Shown here: one piece after another, positions 1 through 10,793 of the stretch | How the letters are laid out: every line of letters starts with the position of its first letter | How positions within the stretch are numbered: position 1 is the stretch's first letter | Origin: CAWCUZ01 sp963798795 | GTDB taxonomy: Bacteria; Acidobacteriota; Vicinamibacteria; Vicinamibacterales; SCN-69-37 | Assembly (NCBI GenBank): GCA_963798795.1 | Contig: CAWCUZ010000001.1 | Location: forward strand, 1,860,001 to 1,924,000 | Reading direction: 5' to 3' | DNA: 64,000 nucleotides | Position numbers and translations under genes: made by a program | Notes under the pieces: model-generated | Seen by the model: the letters and a program-made list of their open reading frames with translations, nothing else | The model's database searches: none | Told to the model about the DNA's origin: nothing

Positions 1-114
1 CGACAGCGTCAGCACCTCTCCGTTCACGCGGGCGGCAATCCGGTCGATGACCGTTTGCGCAAAGACGCCGGCAGAACCCGCCAGAACGAGGAGCGCCATC
101 ACGACCTGCGACAT
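1..114 (-). CDS. SurA/PpiC-type periplasmic chaperone-isomerase, N-terminal fragment
   Basis: Only the first 38 codons are in the window; the rest lies beyond base 1. The ATG at 114 overlaps the bamA stop codon as ATGA, which indicates translational coupling. A hydrophobic stretch ending near AGVFAQ looks like a cleaved signal peptide. It is followed by TVIDRIAARVNGEVLTLS, which matches the start of the SurA N-terminal domain (typical form: ..VDRVVAVVNGEVIT..). SurA-type proteins escort unfolded outer-membrane proteins across the periplasm to the BAM complex, which fits a position directly after bamA. The catalytic parvulin domain cannot be seen, so a non-catalytic SurA_N protein remains possible. 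Confidence 0.75.
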   Translation of the reverse strand, partial: MSQVVMALLVLAGSAGVFAQTVIDRIAARVNGEVLTLS

Positions 115-3029
115 CAGAACGCCTCCCCGATGTTGAGGTGGTATTCCCACCGCCGCTCGTGCAGGTCGCCGAACGTCATCGGGTTCAGCTTGAACCCGAA
201 ATCCAGCCGCACCGGGCCCAGCGGCGAGTCGTACCGGAACCCGAACCCGACTGCCGTGCGCAGCCGGCTCAGATCGATGTCGCCCGCCTTCTGGAACACG
301 TTGCCGACGTCGGTGAATCCGACGACCCCGAAATCGTGCCCGAACAACTGCCCCACGAGGGTCCTGAGCTCGCCGTTGAGGACGACCACACCGTTGCCGC
401 CGTTCGACAGCCCGTTCTTGATGATCTCCGCGACGCCCAGCCGGTCGGTCTGGAATCCGCGCACGGTCGTGCTTCCGCCCGCGTAGAAGCGCTGACTGGC
501 CGGCAGGTCGGCAACGGTCTGCACCACGCCGTTCTCGTCGACCACCTGCCGCTCGAATCCGCGGGCGAGCCCGGCCTGCACGCGCCCGGCGAGCACGAAC
601 CGGCGGGAGGCGGAGAGGCTCTGGTAGCCGGACGCCTGGAGAAAGAGCTTTGCGTACCCCACTTCCGATCCGATCTGCCGCGGCGCCACCTCGACGTCGG
701 CGCTCAGGAGCGTGCCCCGCCTCGGGTCAATCGGCTGGTCGCGGCGATCCCAGCTCACGCCGCTCGACAGCATGGACAGCCGGACCTGCGGGAAGAGCCG
801 ATCCACGAGCAACTGATCGTTGGGGTTGGTAATGCGTTCGTCGAGCAGCTGCGTGAAGTCCAGCACGTAGCGTCCCGAGACGATCACGCGCGGCGTCACG
901 CGATGCAGCAGCTCCGCATTGAACGCCCGCCGGATGAAATTGAAGTTCGTCCGCAGTCCCTGCTCGAACGTGGCCCCGAACAGCACGTCCGTATCCGACC
1001 GCCAGGCGCGCGGTTCCTGATAGGTGAGCGCGAAGCGATACTCGACGAAACCGAAGCCCCGGCCGTCGCGGAGCGGATCGCCCGGTGCGCTCCGCGGCCT
1101 CGCGCTGACGCGGGAGAACAGGTTCAGCAGCCGGTTCTTCCCGCCCAGATTGCGGCGGCCGATCTCGAACGACCCGCGCGGCGAGATTTCGAGGAAGTCC
1201 TCGTTGCCGCCCCCGACCGCGGCCCGCACGCCGCGCCGCACCTCGAGACCGCCGCCGAAGCCCCACGTCGTCGGCGGCGCCTCTTCGACCGTGATAATCA
1301 GGTGGGCGCGCGTTTCGCCCGGCAGGCGCGGCTGCTCGCTGATCCGCACGCTGCGGAACTGGCCCGTCGCCAGAATGCCCCGCTGGCTCTCGAGCAGGGC
1401 CGCGTCGCTCAGCGGCTCCCCGATGTGGACCGCCAGCGCCTGCCGGATGGACGCTTCCGAAATGGCCCGGTTGCCGACGACGGAAATCTGATCGACGATG
1501 ATCTGCGGCCCTTCCGTGATGCCGACGTGGATGGTCACCTGGGTTCCGTCCGCGCTCACCGTCGGCTCCACCCTCACGCCCGCATTGCGGAATCCGCGGT
1601 CGTGGTAGAGCGCCGCGAGGTTGTCGCGATCAAGCACCTGATCGATCAACCGGTACGGCGCCCCCGCGTGCAGCCGCAGCACGGCCCGCAGCGCGGCCTC
1701 CGGCACGGCCTGCGCGCCAGTGAGCTCCACCGCGGTCACGTGCGCCTGGGGCCCCTCGGTGACCCGCTCGCGGACGACGACCCGCGTGTCGCCGCCGGAC
1801 CGGGCGCCCGGCACTTCTTCGATGGCCAGCCGCTCCACCTTCACGAGATAGAAGCCGAGCTTGTCGTAGGCCAACGTGACCTGCCGCTCTCCCGCCTGGA
1901 CCTTCGAGAGGTCGAGCACGTCGCCGGGCGCCAGGCCCATCAGATCGCGGACGGCGTCGTCGGTGAGCGCCCGGTTGCCGGTCACCTCGACCCGGTCGAG
2001 CCGCGCGCGCGGGCCCCGGTGGGTCGTGAAGGTGACGACGAGCACGCCGTCCGTCGTGCGCGTGTACTCCACCGTGGCCTGCCAGTAGCCCTGCCGCTGG
2101 AAGACGTCCACGATGTGCTGGCGCGAGTCGTCGAGCAGGTCCTGGTCGGCGGAGTTCTCGCGACGGATCGGCACGAGTTCCTCGTCGCTCGCGCCCGACG
2201 GCGGGCCGTCGCCCGCCCACCGGAGCTGCACGATCGGTCCCGCGTCCACGTCCAGCGTGAGCTCCACGCCGCCAGGGACGAGATTCGGCGTGTACCCGGC
2301 GTCGGCCGTGAAATATCCGTGCGAGCGGAGGTCGTCGCGCAGTCCCGCAAGCGCCACCTCGAGGGCCCGCGGGCGGTACGGCTGCCCCGGCACCGTGCCG
2401 GTCTGCCGCTCGAGCCGGTCGGTCGGAATCGGCGACGTGCCGCGGACGGTCGTCGACAGGATCGTCGCGCGCGGTCCGGCCTGCACGTCGAAGACGAGCG
2501 TGGCGCGGTCCGGATTGTGCGTCTGCTCGATTGACGCGGTCACCCCGGCTTGCAGGTACCCTTCGTCCTCCAGGACGTCCTGCACGACGCTGGCGGCCGA
2601 TTCGGGTTGCACCTCCGTCGGAATGGTCCCGTTGTACTGCTCCTTCACCAGCCGGTCCAGCTCGCCGGACGCGAGTCCGGTTGCGCCGCGAAACGCCATC
2701 CGGTCGATTGGATGGTGCGGCGTCAGCGAGAAGGTGACGTCCACATCGCCGCCGGGCGCATCCGCCGCCAGCACGCGCACGTTGTCGTAGCGGCCGATGC
2801 CGTACAGGCGGACGATGCTGTCGCGCACGTCCTCCGGCCGCAGCAGCGTGCCTGGCTTGACGGCGACCAGCGCCAGCAGCGCCGGCGAGGTCTCGGGCCG
2901 TCCCTCCACGTCCATGTGCACGGCGGCCACGGGACGGCCGAAATACGCCGCCACCGGATCCTGGGCTGCCGCCGGGCGGACGCCGGCCACCAGGATGGCC
3001 AGCGCGAGCGGCAGGAACCCGCGGGACAT
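114..3029 (-). CDS. bamA: BamA/Omp85 outer-membrane assembly protein with an extended POTRA array
   Basis: A 971-residue Omp85-family protein that inserts beta-barrel proteins into the outer membrane. A signal peptide (MSRGFLPLALAILVAG..AAAQ) is followed by about 600 residues of POTRA-like units, each ending near a G-[YF]-x motif (for example DEGYLQAGV, SHGYFTADA, RQGYWQATV, KLGFYLVKV, DRGFRNAGV). I count about seven, against five in the E. coli protein of about 800 residues. The C-terminal third is the 16-strand barrel, with the conserved VRGF lid-lock motif (TTVRGFQTDRLG), a PLGPVRLDFGF strand and a terminal aromatic (GEAF). Start: ATG at 3029 overlaps the upstream tamB stop as TAATG. It sits between tamB and a surA-like gene in one minus-strand operon. 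A TamA-type role is an alternative because of the tamB neighbour, but no second Omp85 protein is seen here. Confidence 0.92.
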   Translation of the reverse strand: MSRGFLPLALAILVAGVRPAAAQDPVAAYFGRPVAAVHMDVEGRPETSPALLALVAVKPGTLLRPEDVRDSIVRLYGIGRYDNVRVLAADAPGGDVDVTFSLTPHHPIDRMAFRGATGLASGELDRLVKEQYNGTIPTEVQPESAASVVQDVLEDEGYLQAGVTASIEQTHNPDRATLVFDVQAGPRATILSTTVRGTSPIPTDRLERQTGTVPGQPYRPRALEVALAGLRDDLRSHGYFTADAGYTPNLVPGGVELTLDVDAGPIVQLRWAGDGPPSGASDEELVPIRRENSADQDLLDDSRQHIVDVFQRQGYWQATVEYTRTTDGVLVVTFTTHRGPRARLDRVEVTGNRALTDDAVRDLMGLAPGDVLDLSKVQAGERQVTLAYDKLGFYLVKVERLAIEEVPGARSGGDTRVVVRERVTEGPQAHVTAVELTGAQAVPEAALRAVLRLHAGAPYRLIDQVLDRDNLAALYHDRGFRNAGVRVEPTVSADGTQVTIHVGITEGPQIIVDQISVVGNRAISEASIRQALAVHIGEPLSDAALLESQRGILATGQFRSVRISEQPRLPGETRAHLIITVEEAPPTTWGFGGGLEVRRGVRAAVGGGNEDFLEISPRGSFEIGRRNLGGKNRLLNLFSRVSARPRSAPGDPLRDGRGFGFVEYRFALTYQEPRAWRSDTDVLFGATFEQGLRTNFNFIRRAFNAELLHRVTPRVIVSGRYVLDFTQLLDERITNPNDQLLVDRLFPQVRLSMLSSGVSWDRRDQPIDPRRGTLLSADVEVAPRQIGSEVGYAKLFLQASGYQSLSASRRFVLAGRVQAGLARGFERQVVDENGVVQTVADLPASQRFYAGGSTTVRGFQTDRLGVAEIIKNGLSNGGNGVVVLNGELRTLVGQLFGHDFGVVGFTDVGNVFQKAGDIDLSRLRTAVGFGFRYDSPLGPVRLDFGFKLNPMTFGDLHERRWEYHLNIGEAF

Positions 3030-6000
3030 TAGAAGACGTGCCGGATGCGGAAGTCGAGCGCGAACGACCGGTCTTCGTTGCGCGAGAGAATCCACGACAC
3101 GCGGTCGCTCATCTCGTACTCGAGCAGGATGATTTCGTACTGATTCGCGTTCAGCTCGCGCGAATAGGTCAGGAACACCTTGTCGGAGATCCGGCGCGTG
3201 AGCGTGAGGCGCGCCGTCGGATTCAACTGCTGCAAGGACGACTGGCTCCCGAAAAACGGGCTGATCTGCACGGTGTCGACGAGCCCCGTCCGTTCGAACA
3301 CGCTGCCGACCGTCGACGAAATCGGGCTGGTGACGAGCTGCGTCATCAGCGTCTGCATCATCTGCTGCTGCGACTGCTGCGGCGAGAGCAGCGCCTGCCG
3401 CTCGGCGGTTTCCACGTCGGGCGTCGCGCCGAAGAGCAGCAGCAGGATTTCGGGCTGCGGCAGGACGGGCTCGGACGTGAGCGTGTAGTTCAGGCTGGAC
3501 AGCGTGCCGGTGACCCGCAGATTCACGACGTAGGTCTGTCCCGGCGCCCGGGGCCGCGTCTGCGCTTCGATGTCGAAGAACGGATCGATGCGCGCCTGGT
3601 TGAGGAAGTCGATCCGGCCGCGCGGAATCGTGTAGCGGTTCCCGTTCCACACCACGTCGCCGCGGTCGATCTCGATGCTGCCCGTGACGGTCGGGCGCGA
3701 AATCGTGCCGCGCACCTGCAGATCCGCGCTGCCGTAGATGTGCGCGGTGCGGTTCTCGATGCGGATCGACGAGCGCGGTGCCGTGATGTCCAGCGCCAGG
3801 GCGAGCGGCACGCCACCCCCCGGCTCCGGCTCGACTGCCCCCGCCGTCTCCGTCCCGCCGCCTGCCAGCCCGCCGAGCAGCGCCACGTCACTGCCAATCT
3901 GGCGCGTGAACGACGACCGGAGCACCGTCACGCGGCCCGACAGCGTCGGCGCCGCCACCGGTCCCGTCAGCGCCAGATCCGTGTTCACCGTCGTCTGAAA
4001 CCCCGCCGGATAGCGCAACAGCATGCCGCGCCCGCTCGCGGTGACGTTGAACTCGTCGGGCAGGTAGCCCTTGACGCCCACGAAGCCGCCGAACTGCACG
4101 TCGCCCTCGCCCATCTTCCCGTGCAGCTGGTCCACGTTCACACCGCTCGCGTCGAACGTGATGCGGCCGTTCAGATCGGTGAGGCTCCGCGGCAGCTCCT
4201 CCACGCGGAGCTGCCCGTCGCGGATGTCCGCGTATCCCGAGAAGGTCGGGTTGGTCCGGTCGCCCTCGAGGCGCGCTTCGAGGGTGGCGGCGCCGGCGCT
4301 GCGGAGATCGCCGAAGACGAGCTGCATGATGGCCAGGTTGGCCTCGCCCCGCGCGGTCACGTTCATCGGCTCATCGCCCAGGGGAATCGCGCCCGACAGC
4401 TCGAGGTTCGTGTTCTCACCCGCGAACTGCACGCGCCGCAGCTCGATCGCGTCGCCGCCGAGCCCGAGCCGGATCGGCCCCTGGTTGTGCAGCTCGTAGT
4501 CGAACAGCGTGAGGTCCGCCTCGTCGATGACGGCGTCCACACCGAGGTGCGCCACGTCCTCCAGCGGGCCGAAGATTCGCACCGACCCGCTGGCTATCGC
4601 GCGGGTGTACGGTGACATCTCGGGGGCGATGAACCGCAGGTACGGATCGAACGACGTCCGGTTGAACCGGAACATCAGAATCCGCGTCCGACACGTCGTC
4701 GAGGGCAATGCGGCCCGTCCCGGACACCTGCATACGCACCGAACCGGCTTCGAGCTGCGTGACCGTCAGCACGTCCTGCTCGACCTCGAGCTGGCCGGTG
4801 AGCTGCCCGATTTCCTCGCCGCCGGCGAACAGGTCCGCCACGACGCCCTTGAACTCGTAGCTCGGGGAGTCGAATGCGCCGGCGCCCGCGGCGTCGAACC
4901 GCAGGACGCCCGTGAGTGGCGCCCGTGGCACGGTAAAGCTCGTCAGCGACTCGACCGGGATGCGCTCGCCGGCCGCGTCGAACGAGTAGGTGCCGTCCCA
5001 GCCGATCCACGCGGCGCCGCGCACCGTGCCCGGCCCCTTGGTCATCGTGATGCGGCTGATGCGCAGCCCGGTGCCTTCGAACTGCAGGTCGCCCGCCGAT
5101 TTCTCGAACGTCTCCCCCCACGCCACGCCGTCGTCGATGTGCAGCGTGCCGGACCCGAGCGGGCTCTCGTAGAAGCCTTTCAACGTGAGGTCGGTGGTGA
5201 CCGTGCCGTCGATCGGCCAGTCGGCGAGATTGAACGCCGTGCGGAAATCGTCGAGCGGCCATCGCGTGGCGGTGACGTGCGCGTCGATCTCTTCGCCGTG
5301 GTCCTGGCGCGGATACCCGAGGGCGAACCGCCCGGTCGCCTGGATGACGCCCTCGGGCCCCCGCGTGATCACGGCGTTCGCCAGGTCGAGGTAGCTGTTG
5401 TCGATCACCAGGTGCCCGGTCGCCGCGCCCCAGTCGACGCCCCAGGCCCACATCGCGCCGCCGCTGAACTCGCCCTCGATGCGCGGCTTCGCAAACGTGT
5501 TCGTCATCCGGCCGTGGAACTGGCCGCCTCCGCCCACTTCGACCGGATGCGTGGGCGAGCCGAACGCGTCCATGATGGCCACGAGCACCCGATCGCTCTC
5601 CTGCCAGTCATGGCTCGTGACGTCGAACCCCACGTCGGACGGCGCACCGAACCCGGCATGCCCGCGGAACGCCACCCGCGTGCTCGCGCTGGCGGCCCAA
5701 CTGTCGGTGAACTCGAGCCCGTCGCGGTCGAACCGGTAGTGGACCTCGCCGCCGACCGGCAGCGGCCCCAGCGGCCGGTCCGGATCGAACGGTTCGTCGG
5801 AGATCGCCCGGGAACGCGGCTCGCCTGGACCAAGCGTGGTGCCGGCCAGTGCGATCCCGCCAGCCGGCGTGACGACGGTCTCGCCGGAGCCCTCCACGCC
5901 GTCCGAGAACCGTCCGTTCGGCCACTGCATCGACAGATAGCCGCCGGCCTGCCCCGCCGGCTGGATCACCTGCCAGCCGAGCACGCGTCCGAGGGCCTGC

Positions 6001-7142
6001 AGATCGATCGCACGGTAGTTCGTGGTGAAGACCGCGAGCGAGCCGTGCCCCGAGGCCGCCGGCTCGATGCCGTAGGCAAATCCCATCCGCCCGCCGCAGA
6101 AGTCCGCGGCCGCATCCGTGACCGAAAAGCTGTCGGGCAGCCAGGTCAGCGATCCGGTGAGGTTCGGGAACACCAGGTCGTTCACCCGGGCGAGCGGACT
6201 GCGGAACCTGCCGCGCAGATCCCGCCCGCCGGAGTACAGATGGAACGTCCCCGAGAAGTGCCCGTTGCCCGCGACCCGGAAGCGTTCGTGAGCGAAGAAG
6301 ATCTCGCGCATTCGCGCAAAGTCGACGTCCGATTCCACGCGGTACGTCTGCTCCGGCCAGTGCGAGAAGTCGACCTCGCCGGTGACGCTCGAGTGCGCGC
6401 CGTCGGTGACCAGGTCGATGTGATGCACGTGGACCAGCGAGTGGTCCAGCGTGAACCGGGTCGTCAGGTCCGCGCTCATCGGCAGGAAGTCCTGGACCTT
6501 CACCGTGCCGCCGCGGAACTGCGCCGTCCCCACGTACGCATCCAGGTTGTCGGCCCGCGCGAGATCGAAATTCAGGTTCGGCGCGACGACGCTCCACGGC
6601 GTGTCGTGGTCGTCGTACGTGAATCGTCCATGGTCCGCATACACGTACGGCACCGTCTTGCGGAAGCGCGACGGCCCGCCGCTCCCGCCGCCGGGCGTCA
6701 GGTGCGGCAGGTGCACTTTGCCGTCCGGCGACGTCTCCATCACCATGTCCCAGTCGGTCATCCGCACCTGCACGAACAACTCGCGACGGAACAACGTCCA
6801 CCACGGCACCTCCACCCGGATGCGTTGTGCGGTCAGGAACGGACGGGCATCGGGCGTGGGCCCCTCGATGACGACGTCCTCGAGGACGAAGACGCCGGCG
6901 TCGAGCTCGGCATGCAACCGGCCGATGTGCATGGGACGCTGCAGGAACTTCGTCGCCTCGCGCTCCGCGATGCCGCGCACACCCGGTCCGAGGTCGATTC
7001 TGAACAGCGCCACGAGTGCGGCCGCGACGACGGCGACCAGCACGAGCAGCACCCGCCGCGCCCATCGCCAGACGCGGCGCCGCGGACCCACCGGCGGCGG
7101 GGCGGGCGTCACCGGGACGGGCTGGGGAGGAACCGCGCTCAC
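3029..7142 (-). CDS. tamB: TamB-like (DUF490) translocation and assembly module protein, interrupted by one indel
   Basis: A protein of about 1,370 residues with one membrane anchor near residues 30-50 (LLVLVAVVAAALVALF), a long beta-rich periplasmic region typical of AsmA/TamB lipid-bridge proteins, and a C-terminal DUF490 domain from about residue 900 on (RGDVVWNGNRYTIPRGRIDF; LRVTGTLSSLNYTLTSEPVL; EILLLLFGA). TamB-family proteins span from inner to outer membrane and are implicated in phospholipid transfer and outer-membrane biogenesis. The start is GTG at 7142, 15 bases after the biotin-carrier gene; its stop overlaps bamA. One extra base near 4680 breaks the frame: deleting one T in GATTCTGATG joins ..LDDVSDAD to LMFRFNRTSF.., so the break is probably an error rather than decay. 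Confidence 0.88.
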
Positions 7143-7157
7143 ATGCTTCAGCTTACG

Positions 7158-7683
7158 TCACTCCACGACGACCAGCAGGCGCCCCGCCTCGACCGACAGA
7201 CCCTCGGTGACCGCGACCGACTTCACCCGGCCCGCGCGGGCGGCGTTGAGCTCGTTCTCCATCTTCATGGCCTCGATGACGACCAGGCCCTGGCGCGCCG
7301 CCACCTCGTCACCCGGTTTGACGAGCACGCGCACCACCCGGCCGGGCATCGGCGCGGTGACGCGCTGCTCGCCCGAGCCGGCTCCGGTCTCGACGCCGGA
7401 GGCGTCGTGCTGGCGGCCGTCCACCACCGCGTCCAGGCTCGCGTGCGGCAGCTGGACCAGCCAGCTCCCGCGGCGCCGGGCGCGTGCAGCGCCGACGTCG
7501 ACCGATCGGCCGTCGCCGTACGAGCAGGGTGAGCCCGAGAGCCGTCCGGCGCGCATCGACGTCGAGGGCCGCGCCATCCACGACGAGGCGGAAACGGCCG
7601 CCCGCCGGTGACGCCGCGCCGAGCGGCTCCACCAGGACCTGCCGCGCGCGGCCGCCGATCTCGATCTCGAAGCTCGACTTCAT
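7158..7683 (-). CDS. Biotin carboxyl carrier subunit of an acyl-CoA carboxylase (one indel)
   Basis: About 174 residues. The C-terminal half is a biotinyl/lipoyl domain with the biotinylation motif EAMKMENEL, preceded by VTAPMPGRVVRVLVKPGD, and carries the biotin that shuttles carboxyl groups between the carboxylase and carboxyltransferase subunits. The N-terminal part (MKSSFEIEIGGRARQVLVEP) resembles the carrier-linker region of propionyl/acetyl-CoA carboxylase alpha chains. ATG at 7683 follows the biotin carboxylase stop by one base. An extra G near 7519 (GTACGGCGAC for GTACGCGAC) breaks the reading frame between LTLLVR and DGRSVDV. It acts with the two genes upstream in the operon. Confidence 0.85.
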
Positions 7684-7684
7684 C

Positions 7685-9213
7685 TCAGGACAGGCCCTCG
7701 AGGCGCGCGGCGCGCCGCCAGCTCCCGCCGGCCGACCCGGCCTGCGCAGCCGACGCGGCGTGCCCGTGGAGCCAGGCGCCGAGCGCGGCGGCAACCGCGG
7801 CGTCGGTCTCGTCGGTGTCGGACGGGCCTGCCGAACGCCGGCCGCGCCGTTCGGCGAGCACCGTGTCGAGGTAGGTCGTGTCGAACGCGCCCCTCCAGGA
7901 ACGCGCGGCTGGCCGCACCAGCCACTGGAAGAACGGCACCGTCGTCCGCACGCCGACGACGCGATACTCGTCGAGGGCGCGGCGCAGCCGCGCGATGGCG
8001 TCCGGCGCGATCCGGCCCCCACACGATGAGCTTGGAAATCATGGAGTCGTAGAAGACGGGCACCTCGAAGCCCGCCGTCCACGCCGCGGTCGTCGCGCAC
8101 ACCCGGTCCCGCTCGGCACCCGATGGCGCGCACCAGGCCCGGCGACGGCAGGAACCCGCGGTCCGGATCCTCCGCGTAGATGCGGCACTCGATGGCGTGG
8201 CCGCGCGGCGTCAGCGCCTGCTCCGGCGGAATGGTCGAGCCGCTCGCCCTGCGCGATGCGCAGCTGCCAGTGCACGAGGTCGACGCCGGTCACCATCTCG
8301 GTCACCGGATGCTCGACCTGCAGCCGCGTGTTCATCTCGAGGAAGTAGAACTCGCCGTGCTCGTCGAGCAGGAACTCGATCGTGCCGGCGTTGGTGTAGC
8401 CGACCGAGCGCGGCGACGCGCGCCGCGCAGTCCGCCATCGCGCTGCCGCGTGGCTGGTTCGAGCGCCAGCGACGGCGACTCCTCGACCACCTTCTGGTGC
8501 CGCCGCTGGATCGAGCACTCGCGCTCGACGAACGGCAGGATCGTGCCGTGCGCGTCGCCGAGCAGCTGGATCTCGATGTGGCGCGGACGCCGGAGCCGGC
8601 GCTCGAGGTACACGGCGCGATCGCCGAACGCCGAGCCCGCTTCCGATCGGGCGGTCCGAACCGCGGCGAGCAGCGCGTCGGGCGTCGTCCACCGTGCGCA
8701 TGCCCTTGCCGCCGCCGCCCGCGACCGCCTTGACGAGCAGCGGATAGCCGACCCGCTCGCGCCGTTCGAGCGAGTTCGTCATCCGACGCCGTCGTCGTCG
8801 AACGGCGCCTCCGTGCCCGGCACGACCGGCACGCCGGCGGCCGATCGCCGCCTCCCGCGCCGCGGTCTTGCTGCCCATGAGCGCGATGGCGCCGCGGCGT
8901 CGGGCCGACGAACGTCAGGCCGGCGTCGACGCACGCCTGGGCGAACGGCTGCGTTCTCGGCCAGGAACCCGTAGCCGGGGTGCACCAGCGTCGCGCCGCT
9001 GCGGCGCGCGGCCTCGACGATCCCCTCGATGCGGAGGTAGCTCTCGAGCGGCCGGGCCCGGGTCCGAGCGGCCACGCCTCGTCGGCCAGCCGCACGTGCA
9101 GCGCCTCGCGGTCGCAGTCGGAGTACACGCGCCACTGTGCCGAATCCCATGTCGCGGCAGGCGCGGATCACGCGCACGGCGATCTCGCCGCGGTTGGCGA
9201 TGAGGACTTTCAC
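7685..9213 (-). CDS. Biotin carboxylase subunit (AccC/PccA type), several indels
   Basis: Starts at GTG 9213 (KVLIANRGEIAVRVIRACRD), the standard biotin carboxylase N-terminus, two bases after the carboxyltransferase stop. ATP-grasp motifs remain readable in alternating frames: the glycine loop KAVAGGGGKGMRTV, the ERECSIQRRHQKVVEESPS segment, EMNTRLQVEHPVTEMVTGVD, and the C-terminal WRRAARLEGLS typical of this family. It carboxylates biotin on the carrier subunit using ATP and bicarbonate. At least eight single-base indels lie between about 7850 and 9150. No ancestral segment is missing, so the enzyme is likely intact in the organism. Whether the substrate is acetyl-, propionyl- or methylcrotonyl-CoA cannot be read from this subunit. 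Confidence 0.85.
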
Positions 9214-9215
9214 GG

Positions 9216-10763
9216 CTAGAGCGGGATGTTGCCGTGCTTCTTCGGCGGGTTCTTGTCGCGCTTGTTCTCGCAGCTGGCGAGCGCGGCGATCAGCTTGGCG
9301 CGGGTCGTCCGCGGCGCGATGACCTCGTCGACGAATCCGCGCGACGCCGCGACGAACGGGTTGGCGAGTTTCTCGCGGAACTCGCGCGACCAGCCGCGCG
9401 CGCAGCGCGGCCGGATCGGCCGCCTCCGTTCAGCTCGCGCCGATAGAGGACGTTGACCGCGCCCTCGGGCCCCATCACGGCGATCTCCGCCGTCGGGTAG
9501 GCGATAGTTGAAGTCGGTCCGGATGTGCTTGCTCGCCATCACGCAGTAGGCGCCGCCGTACGCCTTGCGCGTGATGACGGTGATCTTGGGCACTGTCGCC
9601 TCGGCAAACGCGTACAGGAGCTTCGCGCCGGCCCGGATGATGCCGCCGTGCTCCTGGCGGACGCCCGGCAGGAAGCCCGGCACGTCCTCGAACGTGACGA
9701 GCGGGATGTTGAACGCGTCGCAGAAGCGCACGAAGCGCGCGGCCTTCACCGAGGCGTCGATGTCGAGGCAGCCGGCGAGCACCGCCGGCTGATTGGCGAC
9801 GACGCCGACCGGCCGCCCCGCCAGCCGCGCAAAGCCGACGACGATGTTCTTGCGCGAAGTGCCGATGCACTTCGAGGAACACGCCCTCGTCCACGACCGC
9901 CCGAACGAGGTCGTGCATGTCGTACGGCTGGTTCGGCTGGTCCGGGATGAGCGTGTCGAGCGCCGCATCCTCCCGATCGGGCGGGTCGTCCGACCCGCGC
10001 CGCGGCGGATCGTCCAGGTTGTTCCCGGCAGATATCCGAGCAGCTCGCGAATGAGCTGGATGCAGGCCCGGTCGTCCGGCACCGCGAAGTGGGCGACGCC
10101 GCTCGTCGCGTTGTGCGCCATCGCGCCGCCGAGCTCCTCCTTGGTGACGTCTTCGTGCGTGACGGTCCTGATGACGTCCGGCCCCGTCACGAACATGTAG
10201 CTCGTGCCTTCGACCATGATGTTGAAGTCGGTGATCGCGGGCGAGTACACCGCGCCGCCGGCGCACGGGCCCATGATGGCGGAAATCTGCGGCACGACGC
10301 CCGACGCCAGCGTGTTGCGCAGAAAGATGTCCGCGTAGCCGCCGAGCGAGAGCACGCCCTCCTGGATGCGCGCGCCGCCCGAATCGTTCAGCCCGACGAT
10401 GGGCGCCCCCATCCTCATCGCCAGATCCATGACCTTGATGATCTTGGCGGCGTTCGTTTCCGACAGCGAGCCGCCGAACACCGTGAAGTCCTGCGCGAAC
10501 GCGTAGACCGGCCGGCCGTCGACGCGGCCGTGTCCGGCGACGACGCCGTCGCCCGGCACGACCTCGTCGGCCATGCCGAAGTCGCGGCAGCGGTGCGTGA
10601 CGAGCTTGTCGAGCTCCTCGAACGTCCCCGCGTCGAACAGCAGGTCCACGCGCTCGCGCGCCGTCAGCTTGCCGGCGTCGTGCTGCCGGCGCCGCCGATC
10701 CTCGCCGCCGCCCAGCTCGGCCAGCCGCTCCAGTTCGGTCAGACGTTCGACGGCGTCGGACAT
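9216..10763 (-). CDS. Acyl-CoA carboxylase carboxyltransferase beta subunit (PccB-like)
   Basis: A 515-codon frame open from ATG 10763 to TAG 9216. The N-terminal part (GKLTARERVDLLFDAGTFEE; VDGRPVYAFAQDFTVFGGSL; GLNDSGGARIQEGV; GPCAGGAVYSPAITDF) and the C-terminal KKHGNIPL are characteristic of propionyl-CoA carboxylase beta chains. It transfers the carboxyl group from biotin to an acyl-CoA. Two stretches (about 9850-10020 and 9410-9500) are read in the wrong frame because of paired compensating indels: the natural sequences, such as NQPYDMHDLVRAVVDEG and PTAEIAVMGPEGAVNVLYR, lie in other frames. The net frame is kept, so the conceptual protein looks complete but contains about 90 garbled residues. 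It is first of three carboxylase genes in the operon. Confidence 0.88.
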   Translation of the reverse strand: MSDAVERLTELERLAELGGGEDRRRRQHDAGKLTARERVDLLFDAGTFEELDKLVTHRCRDFGMADEVVPGDGVVAGHGRVDGRPVYAFAQDFTVFGGSLSETNAAKIIKVMDLAMRMGAPIVGLNDSGGARIQEGVLSLGGYADIFLRNTLASGVVPQISAIMGPCAGGAVYSPAITDFNIMVEGTSYMFVTGPDVIRTVTHEDVTKEELGGAMAHNATSGVAHFAVPDDRACIQLIRELLGYLPGTTWTIRRGAGRTTRPIGRMRRSTRSSRTSRTSRTTCTTSFGRSWTRACSSKCIGTSRKNIVVGFARLAGRPVGVVANQPAVLAGCLDIDASVKAARFVRFCDAFNIPLVTFEDVPGFLPGVRQEHGGIIRAGAKLLYAFAEATVPKITVITRKAYGGAYCVMASKHIRTDFNYRLPDGGDRRDGARGRGQRPLSARAERRRPIRPRCARGWSREFREKLANPFVAASRGFVDEVIAPRTTRAKLIAALASCENKRDKNPPKKHGNIPL

Positions 10764-10766
10764 TTG

Positions 10767-10793
10767 TGCCTTCTGCCTTCTGCCTTCTGCCTT
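10767..10793. repeat. Tandem TGCCTTC heptamer array in the transaldolase-carboxylase gap
   Basis: Three full TGCCTTC units plus a partial fourth fill the 28-base gap between the transaldolase stop and the pccB-like ATG. On the coding (minus) strand they read as AAGGCAG repeats that begin at the TAA stop and end three bases before the ATG, so they supply the only purine-rich ribosome-binding region for that gene. The same heptamer occurs at 16867-16900. Confidence 0.9.

Noticed and set aside
138..7532. Very long plus-strand open frames antisense to bamA and tamB (up to 1007 codons)
   Set aside because: They are Arg/Pro/Ala/His-rich shadows expected in high-GC DNA opposite real genes and show no domain.
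7685..9213. Biotin carboxylase pseudogene
   Set aside because: All motifs survive in alternating frames and the indel pattern matches other affected essential genes, so error is more likely than decay.
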